Assembly (NCBI GenBank): GCA_035565775.1
Contig: DATMRW010000028.1
Coordinates: 1-64,000, forward strand
DNA length: 64,000 bases
From: PRO6 sp035565775
GTDB lineage: Bacteria; Pseudomonadota; Alphaproteobacteria; Rhizobiales; Xanthobacteraceae
Reading direction: 5' to 3'
The notes under the pieces are model-generated. The model was not told the origin of the DNA, made no database searches, and saw nothing but the letters and a program-made list of their open reading frames with translations. A program made the translations under genes and the position numbers. Positions 36,245 to 45,462 of this stretch are shown piece after piece; position 1 is the stretch's first letter; each line of letters opens with the position of its first letter.

Positions 36245-36389
36245 TGCATTGCTGCTAGGCGGCAAACCGGGTGGCCGGGCCTGCCGGTTCTCGCTAATGC
36301 TTGCTCGTGTCGAATGCTTGCTCATGCTGGTGGCATGAACTGACAAGGCCGCTTGAGGCGGCGAAAAGAGCTCGGGGAGTTTTGCGGCG

Positions 36390-37307
36390 ATGCCTCCAGT
36401 CGATACCCGCATCGTTGCCGGCGATTGGCCCCGGCTCATTGGTCTCGCCATTCTCTGGGGCGGATCGTACTTTTTCGTCAGCATCGCGCTGCGCGAGCTG
36501 CCGCCGTTCACCATCGTTTTCGTCCGCATGCTTATCGCCGCGCTGGTTCTGGCGCCGCTATTGTGGATCTACCGCATCGACGTGCCGCGCACGTTGTCCG
36601 GCTGGGTGCCGTTCATCGGCATGGGCCTGCTCAACAACGTCATTCCGTTCTCGCTGATCGTCAGCGGCCAGACCTACATCTCCGGCGGCATGGCGTCGGT
36701 AATCAACGCGATGACGCCGCTGATGGGCGTGGTCGTGTTCGCGCTCGCCGGCGCTGAACCGCTGATCGCGCGGCGCCTGATCGGCGTCGTGATCGGCGTT
36801 GTGGGCGTTGCGACGCTGCGCGGCGTCGATGTCGAATTCGACTCGGCGCAAACCGTCGGCATCGTGCTCTGCCTAGGCGCGAGCCTGTCTTTCAGCTTCT
36901 CGACATTGTGGGCCAAGCACCGCCTCACCGGCGTGCCGCCGATCCAGGCCTCGACGTTCCAGCTCATGGCCTCGGCCGTGATGATGTTCGTCCTCTGTGC
37001 GATCATCGAGCAGCCCTGGCACTATCCGATGCCGGGCACCATGACCTGGCTCGCCTTGCTCGCGCTCGGCGGTCCCTCGACGGCGCTGGGCTATATCCTG
37101 TTCTTCCAGATCATCCGCGGCTCCGGGCCCAGCAATGTCATGCTGGTGACGCTGCTTGTGCCGGTGACCGCGATCCTGCTCGGCTATCTGATCCTCGAAG
37201 AGAGCGTCTCGGCCCGCGAGATTGTCGGAGCGCTTCTGATCGCCAGCGCGCTGCTGATCATGGATGGCCGGATCTTCGGCCTGTTTCGCCGGCCGGTGAC
37301 GACGTAA
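36390..37307 (+). CDS. DMT-superfamily (EamA) transporter
   Basis: The 305-residue membrane protein has about ten helices in two EamA repeats; the first begins WPRLIGLAILWGGSYFFVSI. The second half starts near VGIVLCLGASLSFSFSTLWA and ends with LVPVTAILLGYLILEESVSA. It differs clearly from the other EamA protein at 12.4 kb. The substrate is unknown. It lies about 200 bases after prfB and converges with the carbamoyltransferase gene. Confidence 0.85.
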   Translation: MPPVDTRIVAGDWPRLIGLAILWGGSYFFVSIALRELPPFTIVFVRMLIAALVLAPLLWIYRIDVPRTLSGWVPFIGMGLLNNVIPFSLIVSGQTYISGGMASVINAMTPLMGVVVFALAGAEPLIARRLIGVVIGVVGVATLRGVDVEFDSAQTVGIVLCLGASLSFSFSTLWAKHRLTGVPPIQASTFQLMASAVMMFVLCAIIEQPWHYPMPGTMTWLALLALGGPSTALGYILFFQIIRGSGPSNVMLVTLLVPVTAILLGYLILEESVSAREIVGALLIASALLIMDGRIFGLFRRPVTT

Positions 37308-37319
37308 GTCAGAGAGCGA

Positions 37320-39470
37320 TCAGTTCTGCCACTCGGTGTGCCAACGCCTGAAACGGCCGCTGTCGCGCTCGCCGGCGTGCCAGACGGCAAAGACCTCGCC
37401 GCCGGCCGCGACCATGAACACGGCGTCGAGCCCCTTCGACCGGCGCAGGGTTTCCACGGCCTGTTTCGGCGTTTGCGCGATTGGGCCGGCGACATTGAAC
37501 GAGGTGTTGACTGACATCTCGACGCCGTTATGGCGGCCCAGCGCTTTGAGATACGCGTAGGTGAGGGGATCGTCGTCCGCGCGCACGATCTGGATGCGCC
37601 CGGTGCCGTCGGCGTGGATGACGGCTGGAATTTTCCCGCGCGCCTCGGGCTTCGCCTGCGCCGTCAGCACCATGTAGTTATAGGCGTTGTAGTCGGCGTC
37701 GGAGGCACCGTCACTGAGCTCGAAATAGGCGCGGGCGGCTTCCAGCGTGGCCATCGGCGCCAGGGGCCGGATCGCCTCGCGGTATTTGACGCGCTCGTTA
37801 AGGCGTTCGCGCGCATCGGGATCGCACGGATTGGCGAAGATCGAGCGATGGCCGAGCGCGCGCGGGCCGGTTTCCGCCTGTCCCTGATAGAGCGCGATGA
37901 TGCCGTTGTCCGCCACGATATGCGCCATCAGATCGGCGATCGCGTCGCGGCCCGCGGGGCTTGCGACATTGCCGATCCGCTCGAAGGCAATGTCGTCGCC
38001 GGTTAGCGCGGCAGCGATTTCGCCGGCGTCGGCAGCGCGGCCGCAATAGAAGGCATGTGACAACGGCGCGCCGCGCGGGGCGCCGGCAAGATGCGCCAGT
38101 CGCCAGGCGGCGCCAATCGGCGTGCCCGCATCGCCCGGCATCGGCGGCACCCAGAGATGCAGCCGCGCGGCGCGGCCCGTGGCCTTCTCGAACCATGCCT
38201 GATCGAAATGCGAAAGCAGCCGCATGTTGGCGAGCGCGTTGAGCGCGACGCCCCCCGTCAGAACGAGACGGCTCGTCTTGGTGACGCGCAGCAGATGGTC
38301 GATGATGTGGATCATCGCATCCTCGAACACCATCTGCGTCGCCGCCGCCTTGTCGAGCCGGTCCTGCGTGTCGGGCCGGTGCCGGATGGTCTCGACCTGC
38401 AGCACCGCATCCGGATTCCAAAGCTGTTCCGGCGTCAGAGGTGCGCCCAAAATATCGGTCAGCCCCGGATGATAGGGGTGCTCGAAAGGCGAGGCGTACC
38501 AGTTGCCGAGCGCGCGATTGAGCCGGATCTCGCCGCCAGCGCCGAAGTGCAGCACCTCGCGCAGCCGCGCATAGTAGGGATTGGTGGCGCGGTTCATATC
38601 GCCCCAGGCGGCCGCGCCCATGTAGCGGCCCTCGCTGGAGAGCCAGGTCCAGCCGCCCTGCGTCGAGGAAATCACGCTGTAGAATGCGCCTAGGGAATCG
38701 AACACGCTGGCGTTGCAGTAGAGTTCGCGCATCTCGCCGTTCTCGACGACGTAGAGCGTCACCGAGCCGCGATCGCCTGTGCCGTCCAGCACGGCAACCG
38801 CAATCGGCTCGCCCGTATCCTCGAATGGCGAGGCGGCATAGGAAAACCACGCGTGGCAGTCGTGGTGCGGAATGCAGATCAGCGGGACCGGCTCGGCCAG
38901 CCCGAATTGCCGTGCGAGAATTTTCGGTGTCCGCGTCATCTGCTCCATGAGGTGGCGGTCGATGCCGACGCCGTTGGTCATGGTCAGAAGGCCGAGGCTT
39001 GCGGGGGCTTCCTCAAGCGCCGTGCGGGTGATCGTGCCGAAAAGTTCCGGGTAGTCCCAGGTGGTGACAAAGGCATCGATATCGCCGACGTCGCGGCCGC
39101 GCGAGCGCAGATCGTCGCGCATGGCGTCCAGCGCCAGACGGGGAAATTCCGTCGTGTGCTTGTTGCCGGAAAATCGCTCTTCCTCGTTGTTGAGGAGGAG
39201 GCGGGGGCCGTGCGCCTGGGTGACCTCAATAAGCGCGACCCCGGAATTGTGGGTGCCGGACGGGCTGATTCCGGCGAGATAGACCGTCTCGCCCCGCGAA
39301 AGCTTATTCCGGATGCTTTCGATGTGCTTGTCGGCGAAACGGCTGCCGAGGCGGTGGAAGCCGCGCGCGCCGAGCAGTGCCGCGCTAGCCGCGCGAACTA
39401 TCTTTCCCGCACCCGAAGCCAGTCGCCGGTGCCGGGGGCCGATCCTTTTGCGGTTTGTAGTCGATGTCAC
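37320..39470 (-). CDS. NodU/CmcH-type carbamoyltransferase
   Basis: The 716-residue protein has the two-domain layout of NodU, CmcH and TobZ, which use carbamoyl phosphate and ATP to carbamoylate sugars or antibiotics. The N-terminal Kae1-like domain has the metal motif in IPHHDCHAWFSYAASPF, the ATP-site GTGDRGSV, and GGVALNALANMRLL. The C-terminal YrdC-like domain has QGQAETGPRALGHRSIFANP and SVNTSFNVAGPIAQTPKQAV. A basic N-terminal extension of about 60 residues precedes ETVYLAGISPSGTHNSGVAL. The GTG at 39470 is the assumed start. No glycosyltransferase or nod genes adjoin, so the acceptor is unknown. Confidence 0.88.
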   Translation of the reverse strand: MTSTTNRKRIGPRHRRLASGAGKIVRAASAALLGARGFHRLGSRFADKHIESIRNKLSRGETVYLAGISPSGTHNSGVALIEVTQAHGPRLLLNNEEERFSGNKHTTEFPRLALDAMRDDLRSRGRDVGDIDAFVTTWDYPELFGTITRTALEEAPASLGLLTMTNGVGIDRHLMEQMTRTPKILARQFGLAEPVPLICIPHHDCHAWFSYAASPFEDTGEPIAVAVLDGTGDRGSVTLYVVENGEMRELYCNASVFDSLGAFYSVISSTQGGWTWLSSEGRYMGAAAWGDMNRATNPYYARLREVLHFGAGGEIRLNRALGNWYASPFEHPYHPGLTDILGAPLTPEQLWNPDAVLQVETIRHRPDTQDRLDKAAATQMVFEDAMIHIIDHLLRVTKTSRLVLTGGVALNALANMRLLSHFDQAWFEKATGRAARLHLWVPPMPGDAGTPIGAAWRLAHLAGAPRGAPLSHAFYCGRAADAGEIAAALTGDDIAFERIGNVASPAGRDAIADLMAHIVADNGIIALYQGQAETGPRALGHRSIFANPCDPDARERLNERVKYREAIRPLAPMATLEAARAYFELSDGASDADYNAYNYMVLTAQAKPEARGKIPAVIHADGTGRIQIVRADDDPLTYAYLKALGRHNGVEMSVNTSFNVAGPIAQTPKQAVETLRRSKGLDAVFMVAAGGEVFAVWHAGERDSGRFRRWHTEWQN

Positions 39471-39542
39471 GCCTGAACGCCCCTATTGGCAGATCAGCCA
39501 ACAGGACCGGAGTGGCATAACGATGGTCGGACGTAAAGGCCT

Positions 39543-40925
39543 CTAGCTGGCGGCGAGCTTCACACCGGCCCGCAGGAAGCGCTGCGGATCGACCGCCTCG
39601 CCATTGATGCGGGTCTCATAGTGCAGGTGCGGGCCGGTGGAACGGCCGGTCGAGCCGACCTCACCAATCGTCTGGCCGAGGCGGACATTGTCGCCAACCT
39701 TGACGGAAATCACCGACAGATGGCCGTAGCGCGTGGTCAGGCCATTGCCGTGATCGATTTCCACCATCTTGCCGTAGCCGCCTTGCCAGCCCGCCTTGAC
39801 GACGCGGCCGATTGCGGTCGCGCGCGCGGGCTCGCCGGTGGAGGCGCGGAAATCGAGGCCGGTATGCATCGCCGGGCGGCCAAGGAAGGGGTCAGAACGC
39901 ACGCCGAACCCTGAGGAAAACTCGACGGGGCCAGCCACCGGCTTGCGGTAGGGCACCACGGTCAGCATCGCGGTGAGGCGGTCGGCCTGGGCGCGGCTGA
40001 TGTTGACGCGCTGCATCTGGCGCTCGAACGGGCCGGCATTGGCGGGAATCCGCACCGGCACGAAGGGGCCGCCAACGCCGCCGCGCGCCGGAACGTTGCG
40101 GATATTGGCCATGTTGAGGCCGAGATCGCTGAACACGCCCTTCATCCGGCGCGCACGGGTCTCGTAGTGTTCCTCGGCGGCGGTAAGAATGGCGAATTGC
40201 TTGCGCTCGACGCGGTCGAGCGAGGTCTGAAGGCGGTCGAGCGTATCGTCGGCCTGCTTGCTGATCGCCGGTTCGTTACGGACTTCGGCAACCGCGACGC
40301 CGCGCGATTCGAGGCGCGCTTCGCGGTCGGGCGGTGCGACGAAAGTAACGGTATCGTTGATCACCGCGGGCTTTGCGGCGGCGGGCGCTGCCGGGGCCGG
40401 CTCGGTGAACGACATGTTGCGGGCCGCTGGGCGGATCGAGCCGGTGACGTTGACGTCCGGCAAGGAGTTGAGGGCGGCCGCTCGCGATTCAAGCATCGAC
40501 TGGCGGCGCATGATCTGGTCGAGCTTGCGGCTGAACTGCTCCTGATCGAGCATCTGGCGGCTTGTTGTGCGATCGATCTTGCTGCGCAGCTCGGCAATAC
40601 GGTCTTCATAAGCATATTGCATCTGCGCCTGACGGGCCACGAGACGAGTCAGCACGTCGTCGCGGAAGGCGAAATAAGTGGCGGTCGCCGCCGACCAGCC
40701 GCCCATCAGCACGACGCTGCCGACCGCGACCCAGAAAACCACGGGCCCGAACCGCAGCTGACGGCCGCCATGGGCGATGGTGTAGCCGTTCTGCCCCGAA
40801 CGGGATTGCTGACGGATCGGACGTTTCGAGTGCCGGGCTGGCGCTCGCCCGTGGTCGTGAGCATGCCCGTAATGATCGTGGGTGTGGCGCGGGGCATGTT
40901 CTGGGTGATGGGAATAGTGGGACAT
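39543..40925 (-). CDS. M23 (LytM) family peptidase with His-rich N-terminus
   Basis: I start at ATG 40925, seven bases after GGAG. The 460-residue protein opens with a cytoplasmic tail very rich in His (MSHYSHHPEHAPRHTHDHYG and on to about 33). Next come a membrane segment (about 57-85), a coiled coil (85-160) and a Pro/Ala linker. The C-terminal LytM domain has zinc motif residues in MHTGLDFRASTGEP and PHLHYETRINGE. The active-site set looks complete, so it may hydrolyse peptidoglycan peptides rather than be only an activator. The His-rich tail could bind metal; that is inference. Confidence 0.9.
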   Translation of the reverse strand: MSHYSHHPEHAPRHTHDHYGHAHDHGRAPARHSKRPIRQQSRSGQNGYTIAHGGRQLRFGPVVFWVAVGSVVLMGGWSAATATYFAFRDDVLTRLVARQAQMQYAYEDRIAELRSKIDRTTSRQMLDQEQFSRKLDQIMRRQSMLESRAAALNSLPDVNVTGSIRPAARNMSFTEPAPAAPAAAKPAVINDTVTFVAPPDREARLESRGVAVAEVRNEPAISKQADDTLDRLQTSLDRVERKQFAILTAAEEHYETRARRMKGVFSDLGLNMANIRNVPARGGVGGPFVPVRIPANAGPFERQMQRVNISRAQADRLTAMLTVVPYRKPVAGPVEFSSGFGVRSDPFLGRPAMHTGLDFRASTGEPARATAIGRVVKAGWQGGYGKMVEIDHGNGLTTRYGHLSVISVKVGDNVRLGQTIGEVGSTGRSTGPHLHYETRINGEAVDPQRFLRAGVKLAAS

Positions 40926-41048
40926 CGGCACTCCGAAGCCGGCGGCCCAACGAAGAGTTGCCGGCGTAACTGAGTGGCGATTTGAGGGTGTTGTGGTTAA
41001 TTATTGGCGAACGAGGTCGCAAAATTTGAAAGTTTTGCCCTCACGAAT

Positions 41049-41627
41049 TCACAAGGCCTTTGCGGCGGCAAGCACAGTGGCGGCGTGGTCGGGGACTTTC
41101 ACGTTCCGCCAGATTTGCGCGATGCGGCCGTCGCGGCCAATTAAAACAGTCGTGCGAAGAACGCCCTCGAAGATGCGGCCATACATCGACTTTTCACCCC
41201 ACACCTCATAGCTCTTGAGCATATCGAGCTCGGTATCCGAAGCGAGCGGCATGGTCAGCCCGTGCTTGTCGCGAAACCGTTCCTGCTTGGCGACCGGATC
41301 GGCCGAGACGCCGAGGAGTTCCGTGTCGCAGGCGGCGAACTCGCCCGCGAGCTGGGTGAACTCGGTCGCCTCGCGAGTGCAGCCGGGCGTGTCGGCGCGC
41401 GGGTAGAAAAAGATCACCAGCTTGCGCCCGGCGAACTGCGACAAGGTGACCGTATCGCCGCCGTCGCGAGTCAGGGAAAAGCTCGGCGCGGTCATGCCCG
41501 CGGTCAGGAGGTGGGCACTTGGCTCTGCCGCAGCCTTCACCGTTCGCGTGGCGGCTTTCTTCGGAACCGCCGGGGTTTTGGCGTGAACTTGAGCCTTTTC
41601 GGTTTTTGGCCGGGTTTTCTTGGTCAT
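41049..41627 (-). CDS. bcp: Thioredoxin-dependent peroxiredoxin (BCP/PrxQ)
   Basis: The 192-residue cytoplasmic enzyme reduces peroxides. The catalytic motif PRADTPGCTREATEF contains the peroxidatic Cys, preceded by LVIFFYP. Usual BCP proteins have a resolving Cys five residues on; here that place is Glu/Ala, suggesting a 1-Cys mechanism or a distant partner (one further Cys is in EFAACDTELLG). A Lys/Ala-rich extension of about 40 residues precedes the domain, longer than usual. Confidence 0.92.
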   Translation of the reverse strand: MTKKTRPKTEKAQVHAKTPAVPKKAATRTVKAAAEPSAHLLTAGMTAPSFSLTRDGGDTVTLSQFAGRKLVIFFYPRADTPGCTREATEFTQLAGEFAACDTELLGVSADPVAKQERFRDKHGLTMPLASDTELDMLKSYEVWGEKSMYGRIFEGVLRTTVLIGRDGRIAQIWRNVKVPDHAATVLAAAKAL

Positions 41628-41891
41628 GCGCCTTCCTTTCGTCGCTTTCGCCGGGTCAAAAAACAGCTTCTAATGCAATTGATGGCACAGGCGCTGATCG
41701 GACCGGTTCCCGACGAGTGCAAAGCGAGCGGCACACGGGTAAGGTGACGCGGATTCGCCGCTTCACTGACACGTCGTCGGGGGTTTAGTGTATCAACCAA
41801 GGACGGGTTGCAATGGCGCTGGAGGACCGTTCATCGCACGATCGAGCGCGCTCTCGGCCAAACCCACAGCCCGCGGCAGCATCGTGAGGCA
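41628..41891. other. Divergent spacer bcp / AsmA-like gene
   Basis: About 260 bases holding divergent promoters. Open frames running through it from 41808 begin at TTG and do not look coding. No distinctive motif was seen. Confidence 0.35.
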
Positions 41892-44800
41892 ATGGCAGAC
41901 AACAGGATGTCAAACGCCTCTCTCCAATCTGCCCGGATGAATCATTCTCAGCGCCCGCAAGGCGGCGAATCCGATTGGGACGATCAGGCCGATCTGCCGG
42001 AGTTTCAGCCGCGGCTGCACCGCCGTCGGCGCTGGCTGCGACCGCTGATCGCAACGCTTTCCATTTTTGCAGTCGTCTTCGCCGGCGGCCTCGGCGCGCT
42101 GTGGTGGCGGCTCGGCGAGGGGCCGATCGGCCTCGATATGGCGACGCCATGGCTTGCTTCCGCAATCGCCGAAAACATCGGGCATGACAATTCGGTAGAG
42201 GTTGGGGGCACCCAGATCGAACGGGTCGGCCCATTCCGCGTCGCGGTCCGCATCCGCGACATTGTGGTGCGCGACCGTCATGGCGCGGTCGTCGCCAACG
42301 CGCCCAAGGCCGAGGTCCGGCTGTCGGCCAGGGCGATGCTGCTAGGCCGCCTGCGCGCCGAGAGCCTCAACCTTGTCGATGCCGAACTGTCCGTGCAGAT
42401 CAAGCCGGACGGGCAGGTCACGGTTTCGACCGGCGGCAATGCGTTGCCGATCGCGACCGGCAAGGCCGCCCAGCGCGGGCCTATTCCGCCGGCGGCAGAT
42501 ACACGCGCCCCGGCGAGTGCGCCTGCCGACGCGGCCGGCGATACTGCCGCGCCCTCGAGCGGCGCGGGGGCGGACAGTCTGATCGCGGGCCTGAACTGGC
42601 TCGACAGCCTCAACCTTTCCGGACTGGACGGCCAGAGCCTCAACGAGGTCGGCCTGAAAAACGGCACCCTGTCCGTCGATGACCAGCAGACGGGCAACCG
42701 CTGGAGCTTTTCCGACATCAGCCTCAGCCTGCGCCGCCCCAGCGACGGCGGCGTTGCCTTCAAGATCGGTGCGGCCGGTGCGAAGCCGTGGAGTCTGGGC
42801 ATCACCGTCGGCCCGCTGGCGAGCGGCGTGCGCGCGGTCGACGTGAAAGCCAGCAAGGTGTCGACGCGGATCATTCTGCTCGCGATGCGGATCAAGGGCC
42901 TGACCTACAGCGCCGACATGCCGCTGACCGGCGAGCTGAAAGGCGAGATCGGCCGTGACGGCATGCCGACCTATTTCCGCGGCCGCATGGTCGCCGAGGC
43001 CGGCAACATCATCGACAGCGAGACGCCCGAATATCCGATGCACATCGACGAGGCGGAGGTCAACGTCGAGTGGGACGCCGCGCGCCGCATGCTGGTCGCA
43101 CCGTTCAAGGTCTTGGCCGGCGAGAACCGGGTGACGTTGCGGGCGCAGCTTGAAGCGCCGACCGACCAGGTGCGGCAGTGGCAGCTCACGCTCAACGGCG
43201 GCACCATTCTGTTCGCCAACGTGGCCAACAACGAGCCGCTGATCTTCAACCGCATCAACATCGCGATGCGCTTCGACAACGAACGCAAGCGCGTGGTGCT
43301 GACGCAGGCGGACATCAGCAACGGCGAGATCGGCGTCGCAGGCACCGGCAGCATCGACTACGCGGGCGATCCGCGCCTTACGCTCGGCGTCGCCGGCACG
43401 CCGATGTCGGTTGCGGCGCTCAAGCGGATCTGGCCGGCGGTGATCGTGCCGGAGCTGCGCGAATGGGTCACCGAGCGGATCGAGACGGGCAGGGTGCAGC
43501 GCGTCGACATCGCGGTGAACTCGCCCCTCGCCAACATGTCGCGCTCGGGCCCCCCGCTGCCTGACGAGGGACTGTCCGTCAACATCGTCGGCAGCGGCGT
43601 GACGATCAGGCCGGTCGACGGCCTTCCGGCGGTCAAGGACGCGGACCTGAATGTGCGCGTCACGGGGCGCACCGCCACGGTCAAAGTCGGGCAGGCTGCG
43701 GTGAATACGCCGGGCGGCCGGAAGCTGGCGCTGTCCGAAGCGGTTTTCGAGGTGCCGGATCTCGCGCCAAAGCCGTCGCCGGCGAAACTGCGTTTCAAGG
43801 TGGATGGCCCGGTGCAGGCGGCCGCCGAGGTTTTGGCGATGGATCGCCTGAAGGGCATGGCCGGCATGCCGATCGATCCCACGACCAGCAAGGGCAACGT
43901 CTCGGCCCGGATCACGCTCGGCATGCCGATCCAGAGCGCGCTGAATGAGCGCGACACCACCTATTCGATCGTTGCCGACCTGACCGGCTTCTCGGCCGAC
44001 AAGGTGGTGATGAACCAGAAGATCGAATCCAACAACCTGAAGATCAGCGCCAACAATCAGGGCCTTCAGGTCAAGGGCGACATCAAGATCGGCGGCCAGC
44101 CCGGCACCATCGACTATCGCCGCAATCCGGGCGAGGACGACGACGTCCGCCTGCAGACAGTGCTGGACGATGCCGCCCGTGCGCGCCTTGGCATCGATCT
44201 CGGACAGTCGCTGGTGGGTCCGGTGCCGGTCAAGCTCGCGGGCCGGATCGGCAGGAGCGAGCACGACAGCAAGTTCGGCATCGAGATGGATCTCGGACCG
44301 GCGCGGATTGACAACATTCTTCCGGGCTGGGTGAAGCCCGCCGGCAAGCCGGGCCGGGCGACGTTCAACCTCGTTCGCAAGCAGCAGTCCAACCGCCTCG
44401 AGGATCTGATCGTCGACGGGGGCGGCACCACGATCAAAGGCAGCCTCGAGGTCGATGACAACGGCGACCTGATCGTGGCCAATTTTCCGACTTTCTCGCC
44501 GTCCGAGGGCGACAAGGCTTCGCTCAAGGCTGATCGCGTGCAGGACGGCTCGATCAAGGTCGTGATGCGCGGCGACGTCTTCGACGGCCGCAACTTCCTC
44601 AAGAGCGCGGTCTCCGGCCGCGAGGCGTCGGTCAAGAGCAAGACCAAAATTCAGGATTTTGATCTCGATCTCAGGCTCGGCGTCGTCGCCGGCTACTATG
44701 GCGAGACGCTGCGCGGCGCGGAGGTGAAGCTCGGCTGGCGCGGCGGCAACGTGAAGAGCTTCACCCTGCGCGGCAAGCTCGGCCGCGACACCGCGCTCAC

Positions 44801-45452
44801 TGGCGATCTGCGCGGCGGCGCGCAGGGCGGCCGCGAGGTGATCTATGTCGAGACCGAGGATGCCGGCGCATTCTTCCGCCTGACGGACATCTACGCGAAA
44901 ATGGTGGGAGGGCACCTCTCGCTGGCGATGGAGCCGCCGGTCGCCGAACCGATCGGCCGCGAGGGCCTGTTGAACGTGCGCGACTTCGTCATCAAGGGCG
45001 AGAGCCAGCTTGATCGGGTCGCTGGCGGAAACAGCGGGCCGGCGGGCCGCAACGGAGTGGGCTTCAGCCGCATGCGCGCGGAGTTCACCCGCAAGGGCGG
45101 CGTCTTGAGCATTCGCGAGGGCGTCGTGAAGGGCCCGGCGGTCGGCGCGACCATCGAGGGGACGATCGACTATCCCGACAACAAGGTGCGGATGAGCGGC
45201 ACCTTCGTTCCGATGTACGGGCTCAACAATATTTTTGGCCAGATCCCGATCGTCGGCCTGTTTCTCGGCGGCGGCAGCAACGAGGGGCTGATCGGCGTCA
45301 CCTATGAAGTCGTCGGCTCGCCCGGCCAGCCGGTGCTGCGCGTCAATCCGATCTCGGCGATGGCGCCGGGTGTGCTGCGCAAGATCTTTGAGTTCAACAC
45401 CGGGCGCCAGAACAACGTGCCGGAATTTCCGTCGGCGCGCGGCGGCAACTGA
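41892..45452 (+). CDS. Giant AsmA/YhdP-like envelope protein (DUF3971)
   Basis: I start at ATG 41892 (MADNRMSNASLQSARMNHSQ); ATG 41907 is an alternative. The protein of about 1186 residues has a single membrane anchor (LRPLIATLSIFAVVFAGGLG) and a very long periplasmic part rich in beta strands. It carries DUF3971-type repeats and an AsmA-like C-terminal region ending with GTFVPMYGLNNIFGQIPIVG. YhdP, TamB and AsmA relatives form hydrophobic grooves that bridge inner and outer membrane for phospholipid transport. That role is inferred by family. It is the largest gene after nrdJ. Confidence 0.85.
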   Translation: MADNRMSNASLQSARMNHSQRPQGGESDWDDQADLPEFQPRLHRRRRWLRPLIATLSIFAVVFAGGLGALWWRLGEGPIGLDMATPWLASAIAENIGHDNSVEVGGTQIERVGPFRVAVRIRDIVVRDRHGAVVANAPKAEVRLSARAMLLGRLRAESLNLVDAELSVQIKPDGQVTVSTGGNALPIATGKAAQRGPIPPAADTRAPASAPADAAGDTAAPSSGAGADSLIAGLNWLDSLNLSGLDGQSLNEVGLKNGTLSVDDQQTGNRWSFSDISLSLRRPSDGGVAFKIGAAGAKPWSLGITVGPLASGVRAVDVKASKVSTRIILLAMRIKGLTYSADMPLTGELKGEIGRDGMPTYFRGRMVAEAGNIIDSETPEYPMHIDEAEVNVEWDAARRMLVAPFKVLAGENRVTLRAQLEAPTDQVRQWQLTLNGGTILFANVANNEPLIFNRINIAMRFDNERKRVVLTQADISNGEIGVAGTGSIDYAGDPRLTLGVAGTPMSVAALKRIWPAVIVPELREWVTERIETGRVQRVDIAVNSPLANMSRSGPPLPDEGLSVNIVGSGVTIRPVDGLPAVKDADLNVRVTGRTATVKVGQAAVNTPGGRKLALSEAVFEVPDLAPKPSPAKLRFKVDGPVQAAAEVLAMDRLKGMAGMPIDPTTSKGNVSARITLGMPIQSALNERDTTYSIVADLTGFSADKVVMNQKIESNNLKISANNQGLQVKGDIKIGGQPGTIDYRRNPGEDDDVRLQTVLDDAARARLGIDLGQSLVGPVPVKLAGRIGRSEHDSKFGIEMDLGPARIDNILPGWVKPAGKPGRATFNLVRKQQSNRLEDLIVDGGGTTIKGSLEVDDNGDLIVANFPTFSPSEGDKASLKADRVQDGSIKVVMRGDVFDGRNFLKSAVSGREASVKSKTKIQDFDLDLRLGVVAGYYGETLRGAEVKLGWRGGNVKSFTLRGKLGRDTALTGDLRGGAQGGREVIYVETEDAGAFFRLTDIYAKMVGGHLSLAMEPPVAEPIGREGLLNVRDFVIKGESQLDRVAGGNSGPAGRNGVGFSRMRAEFTRKGGVLSIREGVVKGPAVGATIEGTIDYPDNKVRMSGTFVPMYGLNNIFGQIPIVGLFLGGGSNEGLIGVTYEVVGSPGQPVLRVNPISAMAPGVLRKIFEFNTGRQNNVPEFPSARGGN

Positions 45453-45462
45453 CGAAGCGCGA

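Noticed and set aside
42342..44915. Open frame of about 850 codons opposite the AsmA/YhdP-like gene
   Set aside because: Same effect; His/Asp/Arg/Ala-rich with no domain and no ribosome site.
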